A DNA stretch of 64,000 bases from Edolisoma coerulescens (GCA_013397115.1 VWZW01004041.1:214228-278227), one strand, 5' to 3'; shown: positions 35,001-49,700, numbered from the stretch's first letter. Notes: generated by a model not told the origin, from the letters alone. Program-made: numbers and translations.

Positions 35001-36735
35001 TGATGCCTTTCCTAGGAAGATTTGCAGCTATTCATTCTTAAGTGATTTAAACATATATGAAGGAAAGGTAAATACAAGGTAAATTGTAGCAAAAATAAAC
35101 TAGTGAATACCCAAAGTCTCATTTAGTCTTAGGCATATGTGAGAACACGTTCCATGAGTCAAGAAGGACCAAGAAGTGTTTCTCAGTAGGCAGTGGTCTC
35201 AAACACTTGAAATTAAAAGCAATGTGCAAGGAGACCACTTCCTACAGGAACTGCTAAAAGAGCAGATTGGCTGTGGCAGACCTGGGAAAACTGTGCTGTG
35301 CTTGATTTGTTTGTTCTGATTTGCTCTTTGGCTTCCTGGAATTTTTAGAGTTCAAGCTCAAATATATGGTACCTACCAGCAAAGCAAGAATAAATCCCTA
35401 CTTTGCCTTTTTGTCGGGAGTTTGCTATTTATTTTTTCAGGCAATATGCAATCTGCATAAGACACAGAGCACGTGGGAAGGCAGGGATTTCGTCATTGAT
35501 CTCAGATGAGCTGAGTTCCTGATGGCTTCAGTGCTCTGGAAACTGAGGGATATTTGCAGATGGATTTGGATTTATAAGATCTGCTGCAAAAATAGATGCA
35601 ATTTTAACGAAACCTTTCACAAGAGGCATATAAATTCTTCTGCCTTTTGCCAATGTATTAACTAGGGATGTTGAAAAGTTATGTCAATCTCTCCATTGCC
35701 AGGAGCTGTGGGGGAGAACTATGTTACAGCCTTTAAGTATGACAGCTTTCTATTCCTGTAGAGCTAATCTGTCAAGTTAATTTTTTAAAGAGTGGCTTTT
35801 TACAGGTATGTAGATTAATTGTTTATTATACAAATATAGTACAAGATCACTGTTAGTTTATTTTTCTTTAATGTTAACATAGAAGTAAGTGTAACCTGTT
35901 CAAATGCTTTGATAGTTTGATGTACTAGGATGGCCAAATACTTCAGGTTTTCTTTTTGCTCTTTCATGTCTTTGAGACAGCTGGTAAAAACTTGCTTCAT
36001 TCTGCATAAAGGGCTGAATCAGCTGTGTTTATTGTTGAACAATGTAATGTTGATTTGGTGAAGACGAGATTAAAAAAACTCAGGGAAATACAATCCTAAA
36101 ACTTGGCTGACATCATTGTTTGGCAGCCTATTTAATATAGGAAGTCTTGTCTCCTCCTCAAAGTTCTTTGGAGTCCAGGAGAGGCCTGTCTTGTGCTCAG
36201 TCTGCTTGTCCTAGTCTGTTCCATGGCTTTGCTCTCATCTGGTGGAGGGGAGGCTGCAAACCCTTCCTGCTGCAGCATCACTACCTAAGGCCTTCTCTCC
36301 CAAAGACCACACACAGAGTTTTATGTGACTTCTGCTGTAGTAAATCACATAAAGCAGCCACTCATACAGGGCTTGTAAAAGCTGACTTTGTTTTGTCTCG
36401 GTGGTGATCTGAATACTGCTGGTACTCAGTGCACCTGTTGGCTATTAATAGGAGAAAAACAGGATACAATTTAAAACTTGTATTTTATAATGGTGCCCAT
36501 TTTAGTGTTGCCATGAAAGGTGACAGTACCTTGAAAAGAGAGATTTGCTCTGGATTTTAATTTGTGCAGTTAATGATATGTTTACATGAGAAATAATTAA
36601 ATGCACAGTGGTTTCTTAACGTATTTATAGTAATTCAGTACATGGCCTGTTAGATAAATTAATCATGAAATGTTGAAAAGTCTAGTAGAAGTCTAATTAT
36701 GAGTGAAAACAGATTCAGTTCTGTAGATGTGGGCA

Positions 36736-37115
36736 ACAGAGCTGGTGAAGGGTCTGGAGCACAAGTCCTGTGAGGAATGGCTGAGGGTGCTGGGAGAAGA
36801 GGAGGCTCAGGGGAGACCCTTTTGGTCTTTCCAATCACCCAAGAAGAGATGTGGGGTTGCCTCTTCTTCAGGCAACTAATGATGAGATGAAATGGGCTCA
36901 GGCTGCGGCAGGGAAGGTTCAAGCTGGACATCAGGAGAATTTCTTCACTGAAATGGTTGAGTGTTTGGAATGGGTGGAGTTGCCATCCCTGGAAGCGATG
37001 AAGAAATGACTGGATGTGGCACTTAGTGCTGTGGTTTAGTCGACAACGTGGCGATCGGTCAAGGGTTGAACTTCATGGTCTTGGAGGTGTTTTCCAACCT
37101 TGATGATTCTATGAA
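36736..37115 (+). mobile_element. CR1 LINE 3' fragment
   Basis: Sense CR1 3' region: GGTCTGGAGCACAAGTCCTG, GGAAGGTTCAAGCTGGACAT, TTCTTCACTGAAATGGTTGA, CTGGATGTGGCACTTAGTGC, and the conserved end TTTTCCAACCTTGATGATTC-TATGA. About 380 bp, 5'-truncated, with no intact coding frame. Confidence 0.88.
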
Positions 37116-40100
37116 ATATCTGTAGTCCCTTTAATACCTTGGATGGATAAAAGCTCTCTTGGAGCCATCAGAAAAGTTTTTTGCTTGACAAACTTGGCAC
37201 AAGTGTCTGATGTCTCAGTTTTACAGGAACCTTGCATATTTGAGCAGGCAGTGTGATATCAGGGAGGGCAGTAACCTTCAATGTGTTACTAAAACAATCA
37301 GTTTTTGCCTTTCTGCACAAGTACACAGCATGTGTGGAGTGAACAGAGCCCTCCTCTGCCTTCTACTCCCAGTTTAGTCTGCTGAGAAAGAGGGGGAATT
37401 ACCTTTAATGAGCCCAAGAAGTAGCAATGCCCATTCTCATACCCCTTTAAAACAAAAAGCAGCCAGATGTGGCTCTGATTGTAGTGATAGTTGGGTGCAG
37501 TCTCTCCTTGGACTGTGAGCACTTTTTTGTAATGTTGCCCTCAAGTATTGTGGAAATGGATTAAAACCAGTCCCTAAATACCCTAAAATATAAGGAAACA
37601 GTGAGAAAATTCTTGTTGTTTATGGTTTGTCCAAAATATTCTTCTGAAGTAAAAAAAGTGATGCAGAAAGGGTCTTCAGTGAGATTGTTTAAATGTTGAG
37701 CAGTTGGCCAAAGTTCAGTGCAAGTCAGCTCCGTTGCCAGGGATCCATCACAATTCAGAGCCTATCAATATCGGTTCACAAGCTAAAAATACTGGTATAA
37801 AACCTGTTGTGTCTCACTGTATGTAGCTGTAACTTATACTTTTCTGCAACAGCACCTTGAAAGTTCAGCCTTTAAAGTGCCACTACAAATTATAGGCAGT
37901 TGTGTCATTAGATCAAGGTAGGTTTTTTAACACTGCAGTATCACAGGAACATTCCCTGGTCCAACAAAACTTTGGTGATGAATGAAGTGCTTGTGTTGAC
38001 AAGAAGTTGGTAGGTCCACTTGATAAATAATAGTTTTTTCTTTTTATTTTAATTAAAAGGAGGGATACAATCTTACATCCTACCATTTTTTTCCCTAGTA
38101 ACCTGGCTTTCAAATCACAGTGTGAGTTTTCGATTTTGATGTTCAAAATACCTGTTTGTGCCAGTAATTTCTGTATAGGGGAGCAGAAGCTGACTGATTA
38201 AATTGCATGTGCTTGTGAGCCACCGTGATTTGTCACCCCCACAGTGTGCTGACACAGTGTTCACGTGTTTGAACGCTGTTTTTTCCCACAGATATGTAGC
38301 CCTTACATCACCTCTTTTTACCAAAACAGGACAGTATGTGCACAGACCCTTTAGGATATTGGTAAAGAATGAAACAAACTTGCATATAACCAAAAGCAGC
38401 CTTTGTTTTTCACCCTTGTTCTCTTTTCTTTGGTTTTTTTTTGTTTTCCCAAATGATAAACTAATTTTTATCTGAGCTTGAGTTGTGATATCAGTGTTCC
38501 TTGTTCAACTTGTTATTCACAAGATCCTCTCCACTTGCACTATTTTTTCCACATGAATCCATGTTGTCATTTTCAAGACCATCGTTTGCCTACAACTACA
38601 TATTTTTGGTACTTTTTCTTCATTGAGACACATGCCTAAAGACTTGGTGGCTGTGCATTTTGTTTCTAGTATGAAAGCTGTGAAGGTCTGTACAGCCCAT
38701 TGCTGTGTCTTTTACTTTATCATTGGAAATAGATTGCCAGCTACAATCTGTGTGTATTTAATTTGTCTAAAAAAATGTGTTGGCCAAATTTTCACATTTT
38801 ACAGTTATTCAATTTACCCTAATGGTCTTTAACTGAGAGTTATGATCACACAGTAGAGGATAAAATAGACTGAAATTTTTTTCTCAGAGCTATTAAATTT
38901 TTGAAATTGATGAGTTCCCATCTAGTCCAGAAAATACAGGTTTTTGAGTGTGTCCAGTATCTCTATCAAATCTGGCAACCAAGAGCTGGATTGCTTAGGG
39001 TTATTGGAAGATAAAGGAACAGTGCAAAGCAAGGAATGTGAAGAGGAATGTGATTATTTCTACAAGGCAGAAACTTGCTTTATTTGACAAAGAACATGCT
39101 CAAACCTTAATGAAATGATTTGGCTTTAAGCACATGCTCGGTATCTTCTTGGCTAGACATGCATTTTGCAGAATCAGGGTGTGAGTGACTTACTGGGCTG
39201 CACAAGAACCAGGGGCAGAATGGAACTTGTGCTCTAAGCAGAAAACCCACATGTCACAGAAAGTGTGTCACTTCCAAATGAACTTCCGGGGGCAACAGCT
39301 TCCATGTAGACCTTAAGGTAGGTGTGCTACGCAGCCATCCCCTATGAGGCATTAAAACAACCTTCTGAATCTAAGCTATTGCACGAGGGGCATGTCCCTT
39401 TCAGTATTGCTCTTACTGGGAGTTTTTGTATCAGATTTCTCTTGAATTTCTTCAAGAGTTGTGTCAAAGCCTTAGAAACCATTGGTACTCTAAGCATTCC
39501 AGTGGTGAAACAGCAGCTGTGCTGAGACAAGCCAGAGGTGGCACATGCACAAACCATGGGGTGTTTGGGGGGGTTAAAGGCAAGTGCCAAAGGACAGCAC
39601 GACTGATTTCAGTGAAGACTCACAAGCAGCTTGTCTGGGAAGTGCTGAGGTTGCTGAGCCTAATGAAGCAAAGCATTTCAGCAGCTGTCAGGTTTCAAAC
39701 ATGTGAGATTTTTCATTTTGTTCCACATGATCATCCTTAAGTAGTTTGCTGGATTGGGATCCTGGCAGGACTGAAACCTTAAATATCTTTGCACATTAAG
39801 CAGCATAAGTTATAGCAAGAATTTCTTTGGATTTGCTGCTTTTCATTAAATTCTGTAACATAGTTACACTTTTTCCCTGTTCGTAGTTCCTGCTTCTTTT
39901 AGTGCTTGAAAGAATTCACTGGGTTTTATAATATTTGGGAGTCTACATTTTCTTCCTATTAGATATGCAAACATGTTTAAAGAGATTGGACAAAAAAAGA
40001 AACCAATCAATAAACCCTGCAAAACTAATACCGATGAAAAATACATCTCTTGCACAGCTTTGAGGCTGTCCATAGAAAAAATTGCAGTCTTGTCAAAGAA

Positions 40101-40213
40101 GCCATCACAGAGAAGTACTGATTTGTTTTCTGGCCTGCCAAAAAAAAAAAAAAAGTGATTTTGAGAGCTATGTTTGCACTTAGCATAGAGGCAAAGATAA
40201 AGCACGTCTAGCA

Positions 40214-40246
40214 ACAGCTCAGCTGAGCTCAGCTTATCTGAGCTGT
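40214..40246. repeat. Overlapping palindromes / hairpin
   Basis: ACAGCTCAG (40214-40222) pairs with CTGAGCTGT (40238-40246). Inside are two perfect palindromes, GCTCAGCTGAGC (40217-40228) and AGCTGAGCTCAGCT (40221-40234), sharing eight bases. Confidence 0.85.
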
Positions 40247-43200
40247 AAGAACTCACACTTAACAGCAAACCATCATAAATGATGGATTAGTTCTTCTACA
40301 AAATGAGTGCTGTTGAGCTTGATTTTGCTTATGTTTCATGATTACATTACACACTTTTGTGTCTCTCTGGTGATGATACCCTTCCCTTTTGTGAAGTTTC
40401 TTCACGCTGTTTTTGTATATTATTGAAGAAGGAATTGGGAGACGATGGCAAATACTGAATGCAATGCATTTTTCAAATGGTGTTAGTTGTTTGCCAAAAC
40501 GACCTGAATTAAATGACTTTTCAGCATAGAACAGCATATGTTTGTTTTGGCTGATGAGAAGAAAGGCTGAAGCAAGGCTGGGAGAGCTGTCATGATTCAG
40601 GCAGCAGGACCTGGACTGTACTTGCCCAGTTTGCACTATTGTAGCTTGCAAGTTTCCTGTTGTCCTTCTAAAACAGATTTTTACACATTGATTGAGGGTC
40701 TCTTTCGGCTTGAAATGAGGGAGAATACAGCAGTTTTTCAGTGCAGAAGGGGTGTGTTCCAGCTGTAGGTTCTCTGTCTGCCCAGCTCATGAGTCTGCCC
40801 GAGATGGACTTTGGCAGTTTCCAATACTGAAAACTGGCCCAAGCAGAAAAACACAGAAGACATGATTTCATGAAAAATTTCACTTAATAGAAAAAAAAAG
40901 TATTTAAATGCAGATATTTTGGAAATGAACGCTATTACTGCTGTTTCTCCAGCTGAATAGATTTAAACTTGTAATTACAGAAGCATATCCAATAAGCTGG
41001 CCCCCAAAATATGATACTGGTTGCCTCAGTCATATCACAGACCTGACTATTATCTTGAGGTTGCAAAGGTTTTCCAAAGGGATGAATTTGCCCTTTCATT
41101 TCTCTTCCAAAAATTCCATTTTAGTAATGAAACGTGATCTCAGCTTTCACTCCTTGTTCCAGTGGAAGTAAAAGGAATTAAGTCTACTTTCAGCATTATG
41201 TCAGCTGCTGGTCAAGGCTTTGGTTTATTATCTGAATCTATGCTGGTATCCAAATTTGCAGGTAGGCCAGTATTCACAAGAACTGTGAAATAAGTAGAAC
41301 CCTGCACCATCCACTCCCTTCCTGGTGAGTCTATTAATTCAATGATGGTAAATGTCTCTTGGAGCAATTCTTTGACCTTAGCTCTGCTGGTTTGTTCAGG
41401 TTACTGAAGGGAGAGCACATGGAAGATGTAGCAATGTCTTGGGCAATATGTATGTGGGGTTTTTAAAAATTATTATTATTGTTTTCTTTGTTTTTTGTTG
41501 TTTTTTTTTCCTCAGGAGAAGTTTCTGCACTCAATGCAGTGTGAGTGCAAAGTATCTATGCAGGGCTAAAGCGTTTACTGCTCTCCAGCCCTCCACTCTG
41601 CGGGCCTGCAGCAGGCACGAATGCACTCAACAGTCCTACAGAGAACTTGAAAAAGTGGCTTGTGGGATAAATGTCTGCTTGTTTATTGGGATGGATTAAA
41701 AGACAGAAAAGTAAATGTCATGTCTAAGTGCTAAGATGTGCTGCTGTGCTGTGTAAAACAAATTGAACTTTACATCTATATTGCATTAGTGCGCTGCCTT
41801 CTCTCCTCTTCACGATTTATAGTTTTGAAAAATACTTTCAAGCCCTAATATGAGCATTTCTTTAGTCACATAATTTGAAAGAACAGTTTATGGTTTAAAA
41901 GGGAAGGATTTTTTCTTATTCACTTTTTGGTTCATATCACTACTTTTTATATCTCGTGGACTTAAATGTTCTTGTAACTGTTACAAGGCGAAGTGAACAC
42001 AAGAATAAAAATCTTAGTCTTTGACTGGAAATTAACATTGCCTTCATTCCCAATGACAAGCATGTCTGTTCTTTGTTTTCCTTCGGTCAGACTATTTTAA
42101 TTAAGATAGTAATTAATATTTTTTTTTACTAATGAAATATCAGTTAATTTTAATAAGAAGTTTTGTGTGATCAAAGTTCTTTTAGTACTCAGCTCACAAT
42201 AAATTTTTCCTAAAAGTTATGGATAAAGTTGCAAAATTTTTGTAAGAGCAGCTAAATGGTTTTCCTCTTTATGATGTCTTTCCAAATAATTTTGATTTTA
42301 AAATTATACTTCATGTACCTTATTTAATAGTGAAAACAAATGATTTTTTTAAACTAGCTTGGTATTGATAAATTCTTAATATTTACAGAATATAAATTTT
42401 ATCCTCCTGGGTCGTGTACTTTTAGACTGTGCCGATGATACAGGAAAGCAGCTTTTCATTTTCCCTTACTGGTCCAATGCTGCAAAATAAAACCAGTATA
42501 TAAGGGAAAGGAAGTGTACCTTGAGTACACTGAGTTTTCTGTGTGGGGCGGTGGTACCCAGAGATGCTGCATTTTCCCTGCAGTTTGCTGTGTTGCATAT
42601 GCTGAATTCTGGTTCATTGCCTCCTTCAGAGCAGAGTGTAAAATCTTCAGAGAAAGCAGAATAACGTTAAACTTGCATTAAAATAATGGACCATAGCATA
42701 GTATTTTTAGATTCCAATTCTCTACAGCAAGGGGAGTGAGCCATATTTTCAGCTGGTGTAACCTGGCACTGCTCCATGATTGGTCTCTTTTGTTGATATC
42801 CATGCTGTCCTCCAGTAAAACAGAAGCTGTTTATCCACTGTAGGTTATATTCATAATGAATCCATATCAGAACATAGTTTTACTTTGGAAAAGTAACTTT
42901 TTGGCGCATACGTCAGATGTGAGATTTTTATTTATTCTGGAATCCATATTTCACCCAGAAAATGAGTGTTTGCAAATTTGGAAAATATTTCTGATTTTTT
43001 TTTTTTTTTGGTGACGCTTCTTAATTTGAAAATCTGATCCTTTGAATCTGATCTGATTTCTTGAGGGTTTTTGTTCTTCAGCATCTGCTTCATGAGACCG
43101 ACAGGCATGTGGAGGAAAAAATATTTTAAGACTTGTTCGGTAGAATGAAATGTCCTGTTGGTCATTAACTGTCTTCAAAAGACAGATGGAGTACCACCAA

Positions 43201-43701
43201 CAGATTAAACAGGTGAAAAATGTCTACACAAGAACTTTGCTGTAATCAGAAACAAACCGTTAGAAACTGTGGTGGGGAAGTCTTTGAAGGCTGGCTGGGT
43301 TATACACTTTCCCAGGCACTGCAGTTGGGAAAGCCAACCTGTTGAGAGTCAAGTCCACGAATAATTAAAACTAGGTCAATTTGTTCTCAAAGATCAGGAT
43401 CTGAGTAATTCTCAAACACGAGCTTTCTTCATCTAAAGAAACTGCTCTGTCAAGCATACACTGCATATAGGATTTGAACATGCCTTTCCAGCCCAGGTTC
43501 AAGGGAGTTGGAAGTGTTTGATTGTACCGACAGTGGACTGACCTTTTGGTATTTAATTTTTTCTGGCTCCTGTTTATTACAGGCCAGGTGAGGTGTTTCA
43601 GGATAGGTGGTTGTTTGGTTTTTTTTTAAAAAAGAAGTATTCATTATGTGTCACAAAAAATCATTTTGATGTTGTGTGATGGAGCAGGCAGATGAAAGGT
43701 C

Positions 43702-43709
43702 TGACGTCA
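43702..43709. promoter_or_regulatory. Perfect CRE palindrome TGACGTCA
   Basis: TGACGTCA within the 10-bp palindrome CTGACGTCAG (43701-43710). This is the full consensus site for CREB/ATF factors. CpG-containing motifs are rare in this region. There is no promoter or gene nearby, so a role is only a possibility. Confidence 0.3.
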
Positions 43710-46700
43710 GTCCCTGCCACAGCAGTGACAGTCTGAGACGTGTGCTCCTGTTTTTTTGAACTTGTGTCTTTATCAGCACCAGTTCAACACGTTGATGTGT
43801 AAACTGTTAGAGGCAAAAGCCAGCTCCTGGGAGTCTTGCAGTCACTAACACTAGGTCAGGCTGAGGACTGGGGTTATATTTTACTTTAAAGCCGTGGTAT
43901 TTAATGTCAGTCTTTGTCTCGGAGCCTGAAGAGTTTGTGTATTGGCTTCTGGAACTCCTGTTTCAAATATAACATAGAAAAGACAAATGTATTCCTTGCC
44001 TTTTGGAACAGGGTTTAGTTTTGATTTGTTTCTAAGCTGTTTAGAACAGAAAGAAGATGAAGATGGAAGAATACCTGACCTGTGCTGGAAACTTTGGTTT
44101 TCTTTGCTGTGGTAGTGAAGATGGTGATATGGCTGCTTTGGTCCCTCTATACAAAATGCTTGCACATCTACATGAAATCCCACCAGAAAGGTCTGAGTGG
44201 CTGCAATAGCTGCACTGAGAACAGAAAGGCAGAGAGTGAGCTTGAAACACTCTGTGTAGTGATTATTGCATATTTGATCTATCGTGTCTTAGGAAACACA
44301 CTTTGATTTTTCTAGATCTGATTTCTGTCCCTTACAGTTTCTCCTTACTTTCTCCCCCAGTCCACAACTATGCTGCCAAATGAAAATGAGAAAATATACT
44401 AACTGTGTCTATACTGAGGAAGTGGTTTGCCATATGAAACCTATAAATGCTGATACCAAAACTGTAGTTGATTGTACGGATGTGGGCTCTGGAAAAAAGG
44501 AAAATGGGGTCTGTTTGCTAGCTAAAGGGAAAAATTTTGCTGCTGCCTAGGCTTTTTGCCAAGGCACAGCTGAAGTAAGGTTATTTTAGGTGTGTGTTGT
44601 GTGAGAGCCCTTTGTCCCTTTGATTTTCATATAAGTTCTTGCGTGAACACAGCTGTGAACAAAGAGCAAGTCTGGTTTGATTTCACATTGTCATGGACTT
44701 GCAAGTGAAAAGGTGAGTGCAAACTGAGCATGGGACAGAGCTGCCAGTGCTGCCTTCAGCCCTGTGACGGTGCTGCTCAGCTCCCTGGCATGGCTACGGT
44801 GGTGTCTGGGCAGACCCAAGGCAGATGCTGCTCTTGAGATTCCTGTTGCAGTGCTGGTGAGGGGGTTTGACAGCTGGAAGTGGTCAGAGGAGCGATTGCT
44901 GGCAGCAGAGTGGGAGACAAAACTCTGGAGACTGTGGTGTGTTGGTACCTGCAGAGCTCCATCCTCTCTGCTTTCTCCAAGTGTCCATGCTATCCAGCAG
45001 GGATCTTCCTGCCAGCCCTGAGTTAGAGCAGCTATTTAATATAAACATTGGTTCTCATCCTGGGAAAATGCAGATCTGGAAACATGAGGTGGATAAAAAG
45101 TTGGATTTCCCTAGAAATATTGGGATAAGGTCATGATACATGGCACTGTTAGACCCCAGTGTAGAGTCAGTGAGGTGCAGAGCTTTACTCATCTCTCAAA
45201 CTGAGATTTGCTGTTGAAATTCTGTCATCCTTCTAACTTATTAAGTATAAACTTTGTTGCTTTTATACCCATGTTATTTTTTTTTTTAGCTGGGACCTAC
45301 ACTTCCATGTAAGCTACAAAATCAGTTAATCAATAGATTTTCTTTAAAGGAAAAAGCAGCAATGAATATTTAGCTGTTGTAAAAATGCTCCTGAGATTGC
45401 CATCTAATAGAGGTGAAATAAAAAGTGGAAGCTGATTAGAATTCCAGAAAATGGGATATTCATCTATTTATAGGAATTTGAGTCTTCATATGCCAGGTTT
45501 TATAATTTAGTGTTCAGAATGCCCTTGATTTTAAGCACTTCTAGAAAAATCATTAAATGAAGGAAAAGTAAGAGGAATGTTAAAAGAGCCAAATTATGTT
45601 GATTTACAAAAGAAAAATGCAGCCAACATGAATTGCAAAATATAACACTGTGCTGTGTCTGAAATGTGCTCTCATCATTGCTGAAACATTGCCCCATGCC
45701 AGGGACTTACTGTCACCAGCACAGACTGACGTCCTAAGCATGAGATGCAATGGGACTTTTCATGGTGCACCTTCTTTATTTACATGGTCATTTTCAATGA
45801 AAGTGCCTCCCCAGAGCAGATTTTTCTTTTATATCTATTTTCTTGCATTCTTTTTGTGTTTGAATGCTCTTGCCCCTCATATTTCTAGCTCCTCTCGAGA
45901 ACATTTGTGGGACTTGTGAAATGAAGGTGACCTTTGGTTGCTGTGAAAATGTAAAAAAAATTTTCTGGACTTCCACTTCTATGAAGAGGTATTAAACAGC
46001 TCCTGACGTTGTGGGAGACCTGGAAACCCTCAGGGAGTTGTTGTACCTTGTGTTTGGTTATATTAAAAATATTCTGCATATAGTTTTTTAAATCTAAACA
46101 TGTACAAATTATGACACTAAGGGCTGTTGTAGGGTGACACACTCAATATCACATGTGGAAATGTTGCCTGGTTTTTTATTTATCAAAGTATTAATATAGC
46201 TAGAAAACAATGTCAAGGGTTTTGAGAGGAAAAAAGGCTCAAAACAAAACTAAGCAGAACTTGATATCATGTGAGCAGAGCTGGGCTGTTCATGTCACTT
46301 AGGGTGCTGTTTTCCAGCTGATGTGTGTGCCTGACCCTTAATGTCTGTGCATTGTGATGTTGATGCAAATGCAGCGCACCTGCCTGAGGTGGAGTGAAAT
46401 TGTACACTGTATTTTGGAGTAATTTCACTTACATGTGAAGGATGTTCAGGTGCTTTGTAAATAATACTTGCAAATCAGGTCCATTTGTAGCAGTTCATGT
46501 CCTCGTCCTGGAGAAAGTGTGTGCAGTGTGGACAGGGCCCCTGCTCGGGCCAGCAGGGACTGGCACTAAGTGGGGATGAGGACAGGAGCTGAGAGCACGA
46601 GCATTCCTGCCTGTACCATCTGAGAGGAGATGATGTCAAGTGACTCATCCTAGGCCAAATCCTTCCTTCCAGTGGTTGCTCTTGTATTTTCTTGGCAGCA

Positions 46701-49700
46701 GTATGGCCACACTGTCAGGCCAACTTGGCCGTGTTGTCACAGCCGGTGGGAGTGGCCCGCAGAGCTGTGCTCCCACTGCAGCCTGGCCCAGGGGAAGGGA
46801 TGATTTCCCTGTGAAGAGCTTAGGGAAAACTCCGCTGCAACATTGGCTCCCCCTGCCTCCTCCACTTCAGCATCTTCTAATTTTTGCTACTCCAAGCAGC
46901 CTATTCTGAACAACTGCTCAGAATCTGAGAAGCTGAGCAGAAAACTTGTACACTCAATATTCAGTTTTCAGAACTGCTTGGTGTTTTGATGTGTAGCAAT
47001 TTTACTGGCAATGTACCTTGAATGTCTCAGTTCCTCTGAACTTTCCTGTTTGGCTGTCTGGGGGGATTTTGGAACTAGAAAAATATAAATAGAGAAAAAT
47101 CTCTATTTGGTGTAGGGAAGTCTATTTTGGTGAATCAAATTATTAAAAATGTGGATTCAGGTTCATGTTGTCCTTGCATTTTGTCATCTGTGATTTTTTA
47201 GATTTCCTTTTGATAATTTAGCCTTCCTGTGTCATTTCAAGTGCCATGCAAAGTGTTTTCACTCTTCTTAACTACTAGATGAAGGATTGGCTTGCAGTCT
47301 ATTTCAGTGCCTTTCAGGCAGGTGATTTTTCAGTGGAAATTAACTGTGGAATGTTTCAGATGGTCATCACAGGTTTAAAGGATTTAAGTCCAAGCCACTT
47401 CCTTGAGCACCAGAGGGAATGTCAGCAGATATAAGTATGTTTAGTCTGAGAGCAGGAGGGTGAACAAGGAAGACATTGTATGAAGAGGTGTAGGTCGAGC
47501 AGAGGTAGCCACCAGGGACTGAAAGACCAGAGTGTTGCTTTTTAAGGTCTAGAACTGTTATTACTGTTACTTGTATTACTATAGCATCTGAAAAGTATTT
47601 AAAGGGGAGGGGATTTTCTGCAAATAATAGTGGAGCAATCTTTGCCTAGTAAAAATTGGCGTAGCTTAGAGCCACTGAGAACCTTGTCTCAAATTTTCTT
47701 CATTTGTTTGGTTCTGGTAGAGCTAGAAATTAAAACATAGTCATTCATAAGAGGATGAAGGTAGCTAGGAAAATAAGCAATACGAATTGATTTGCAGAAA
47801 ATAGGATGTGGAGCCATTGAAATGCAGACCTTTGCTAGGAATTCAGGAGTTGTGTATAGGAGGCCTTTTGAATAATCTGGCCAGCGCTGTTGGCTATAAG
47901 GCACCAAATGAGTGTTAAATATATAACAGCCTAGCTGTGGTAAGCTAGTCTTTGGACTAAATTCCTCACTGCAAGCAGCCAGTCTGGATTCCTTGCTCAT
48001 GGAAGTGAGTGAATACATGCTAAGAGTAGGAAGGGTTTCATTGTGCCAGCAGCTTTAGAAGAATTGAATAAAATCGGGGGAAAAAAAAGGAGTAGTCCAT
48101 TCAAATGCAGCCTCTGAATAGAGATACTGGCAGCAGCTGTGTTTTCTGTAGTGTGTTCCTTGCAGTCCCCCAGCAAACCTTCACTGGCTGGCACAGGCAA
48201 CTGCAGCTCCCATTAAGCTTAGCAGGAGCTGTGCTTGCTGAACTTGGCCCTCTGCCTGTAGAAAATTAAATGTGTTGGCGGGTTAGCCAGAGGAAAATGT
48301 TCTTCTATTTGGGGTGCTCGGCACTTGTTCTGAGGCATTCCGGGCTTGCGGATGAGAGAAATTCTCCAAAATTAGGGCTAGCCAGGAGGGCTTAGACAAA
48401 TTGCCTCTTCCTTCTTTGCCTCTGATAAATGCTGGGGGGCCTGAGAGCTGCACAAGCACGGTCACGGGCAGGCTCAGCACATATGGTGGCCAGTCCTGCA
48501 CTTTGGACTTCATGTTCTTGCCTATAATAATGAGAACTACTCCTTTATTTTCTCTTTTATAAGGCATAGGTTTGACAGGGGACAGCAAAGTCACGACTTT
48601 TTTCTCTCCAGATGGTAGTGGTCAGAGAAGTGTGTTTACAGTGGTGATTGTAATGCATATGTACTCACACACCCCCTTCAACTCCTGGAGAAGAATAGAT
48701 CAATGTGTGAAAAAATACTCAAATTACAGTTCTGAGTTATTGCAGTGCAATCATTCCCCCCTTTTCTGGGCTCTGTTTTAGCCCCAACTTGTTCTTTATT
48801 TGATTATCCTTCTGAATCCCCCTCTTAATTTGTGAGAGTAGCTGAGCTGTCCTGTCCTGGGATTTCATAAATTAAAAATACCCCACTATCCAAATGTCTT
48901 GGGACATTGAGTCCTTGTTTCGGAGAGTGAGGTAGTCACTTAGTAGTGTAAATCCCATTACAGATAAATGGGATTCAGAATTGCTCATGCCTATTTTTTT
49001 ATTTAAATGGAAATTTGGTCTCCTGCTAGCACATGGTCACTTTGTGTGCTCCTTGAAATTGTGCCTAAAATAAAGCAGTCTTATAAGATGCTGGTATTCC
49101 TTGCATAGTATGATGACTTACTTTTGAAGTGAAAAGAATTATATTAACTGGAGTTGCAACACTTCAGTCTCTCTTAGAATGTTTACAATAAAAATCTGAT
49201 GCTGACAAATCTTGTGGAGTGTATTTATTCTCCTGCTGTGGATTAAACAATTGACTCTGGAAGATTAAAATGCCCTACCTGCCTTCTTCCACACTTCTGT
49301 TTTGCCATGTCAAACAATATAAAATGAATACCGCACTTCCCTCTATCTAATTGAATAATTTACTGTAAATAGCTGTCATTTACTTTAGAGCAGTAGGGGA
49401 TCATTAGCCAAATGGATGTGAGTAAGTCATGCCTTTAATGCGTTAGAGGGGCCTAAAATGGAATCATCTAAATGGGACCATCAATACAGCAATGCTGAAT
49501 TAAGTCAGAGGCACTTAAAGCTTTAAGTCCTCTTTCTTGTAAATTACATGCTCCCTCGGAAGAAAGATAATCAAGAACTTGTATAAAATACGGCATCTTT
49601 GTTTCAAAGCTTTATTTTTAATGAATAAAATAGTACAATTTAGATGACATGATTGGTAGGTATAACTGTATTTTGGATTTCCCTCCTTTTAATTACATCC

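Larger units (their letters stand above)
17006..36735. other. Intergenic gene-poor stretch
   Basis: Nearly 20 kb without a gene I can support. Short open frames exist on both strands (for example 27053-27451, 28743-29147, 28876-29259, 34215-34613) but none has a recognisable domain, codon pattern or consistent splice sites. A GC-richer patch lies at 28980-29330. Small duplications occur at 20471-20508 and 26005-26058. Such a stretch may hold distal regulatory elements, which cannot be told from one sequence. Confidence 0.5.

Noticed and set aside
39864..40651. Two adjacent minus-strand frames of 134 and 130 codons
   Set aside because: No recognised domain; the first includes a poly-Phe run that is just the complement of the poly-A tract at 40139-40154.
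41516..41541. Tiny exon candidate after a strong T-rich acceptor (TTTTTCCTCAG)
   Set aside because: The next GTGAGT gives only a 26-bp exon, with nothing else to support it.
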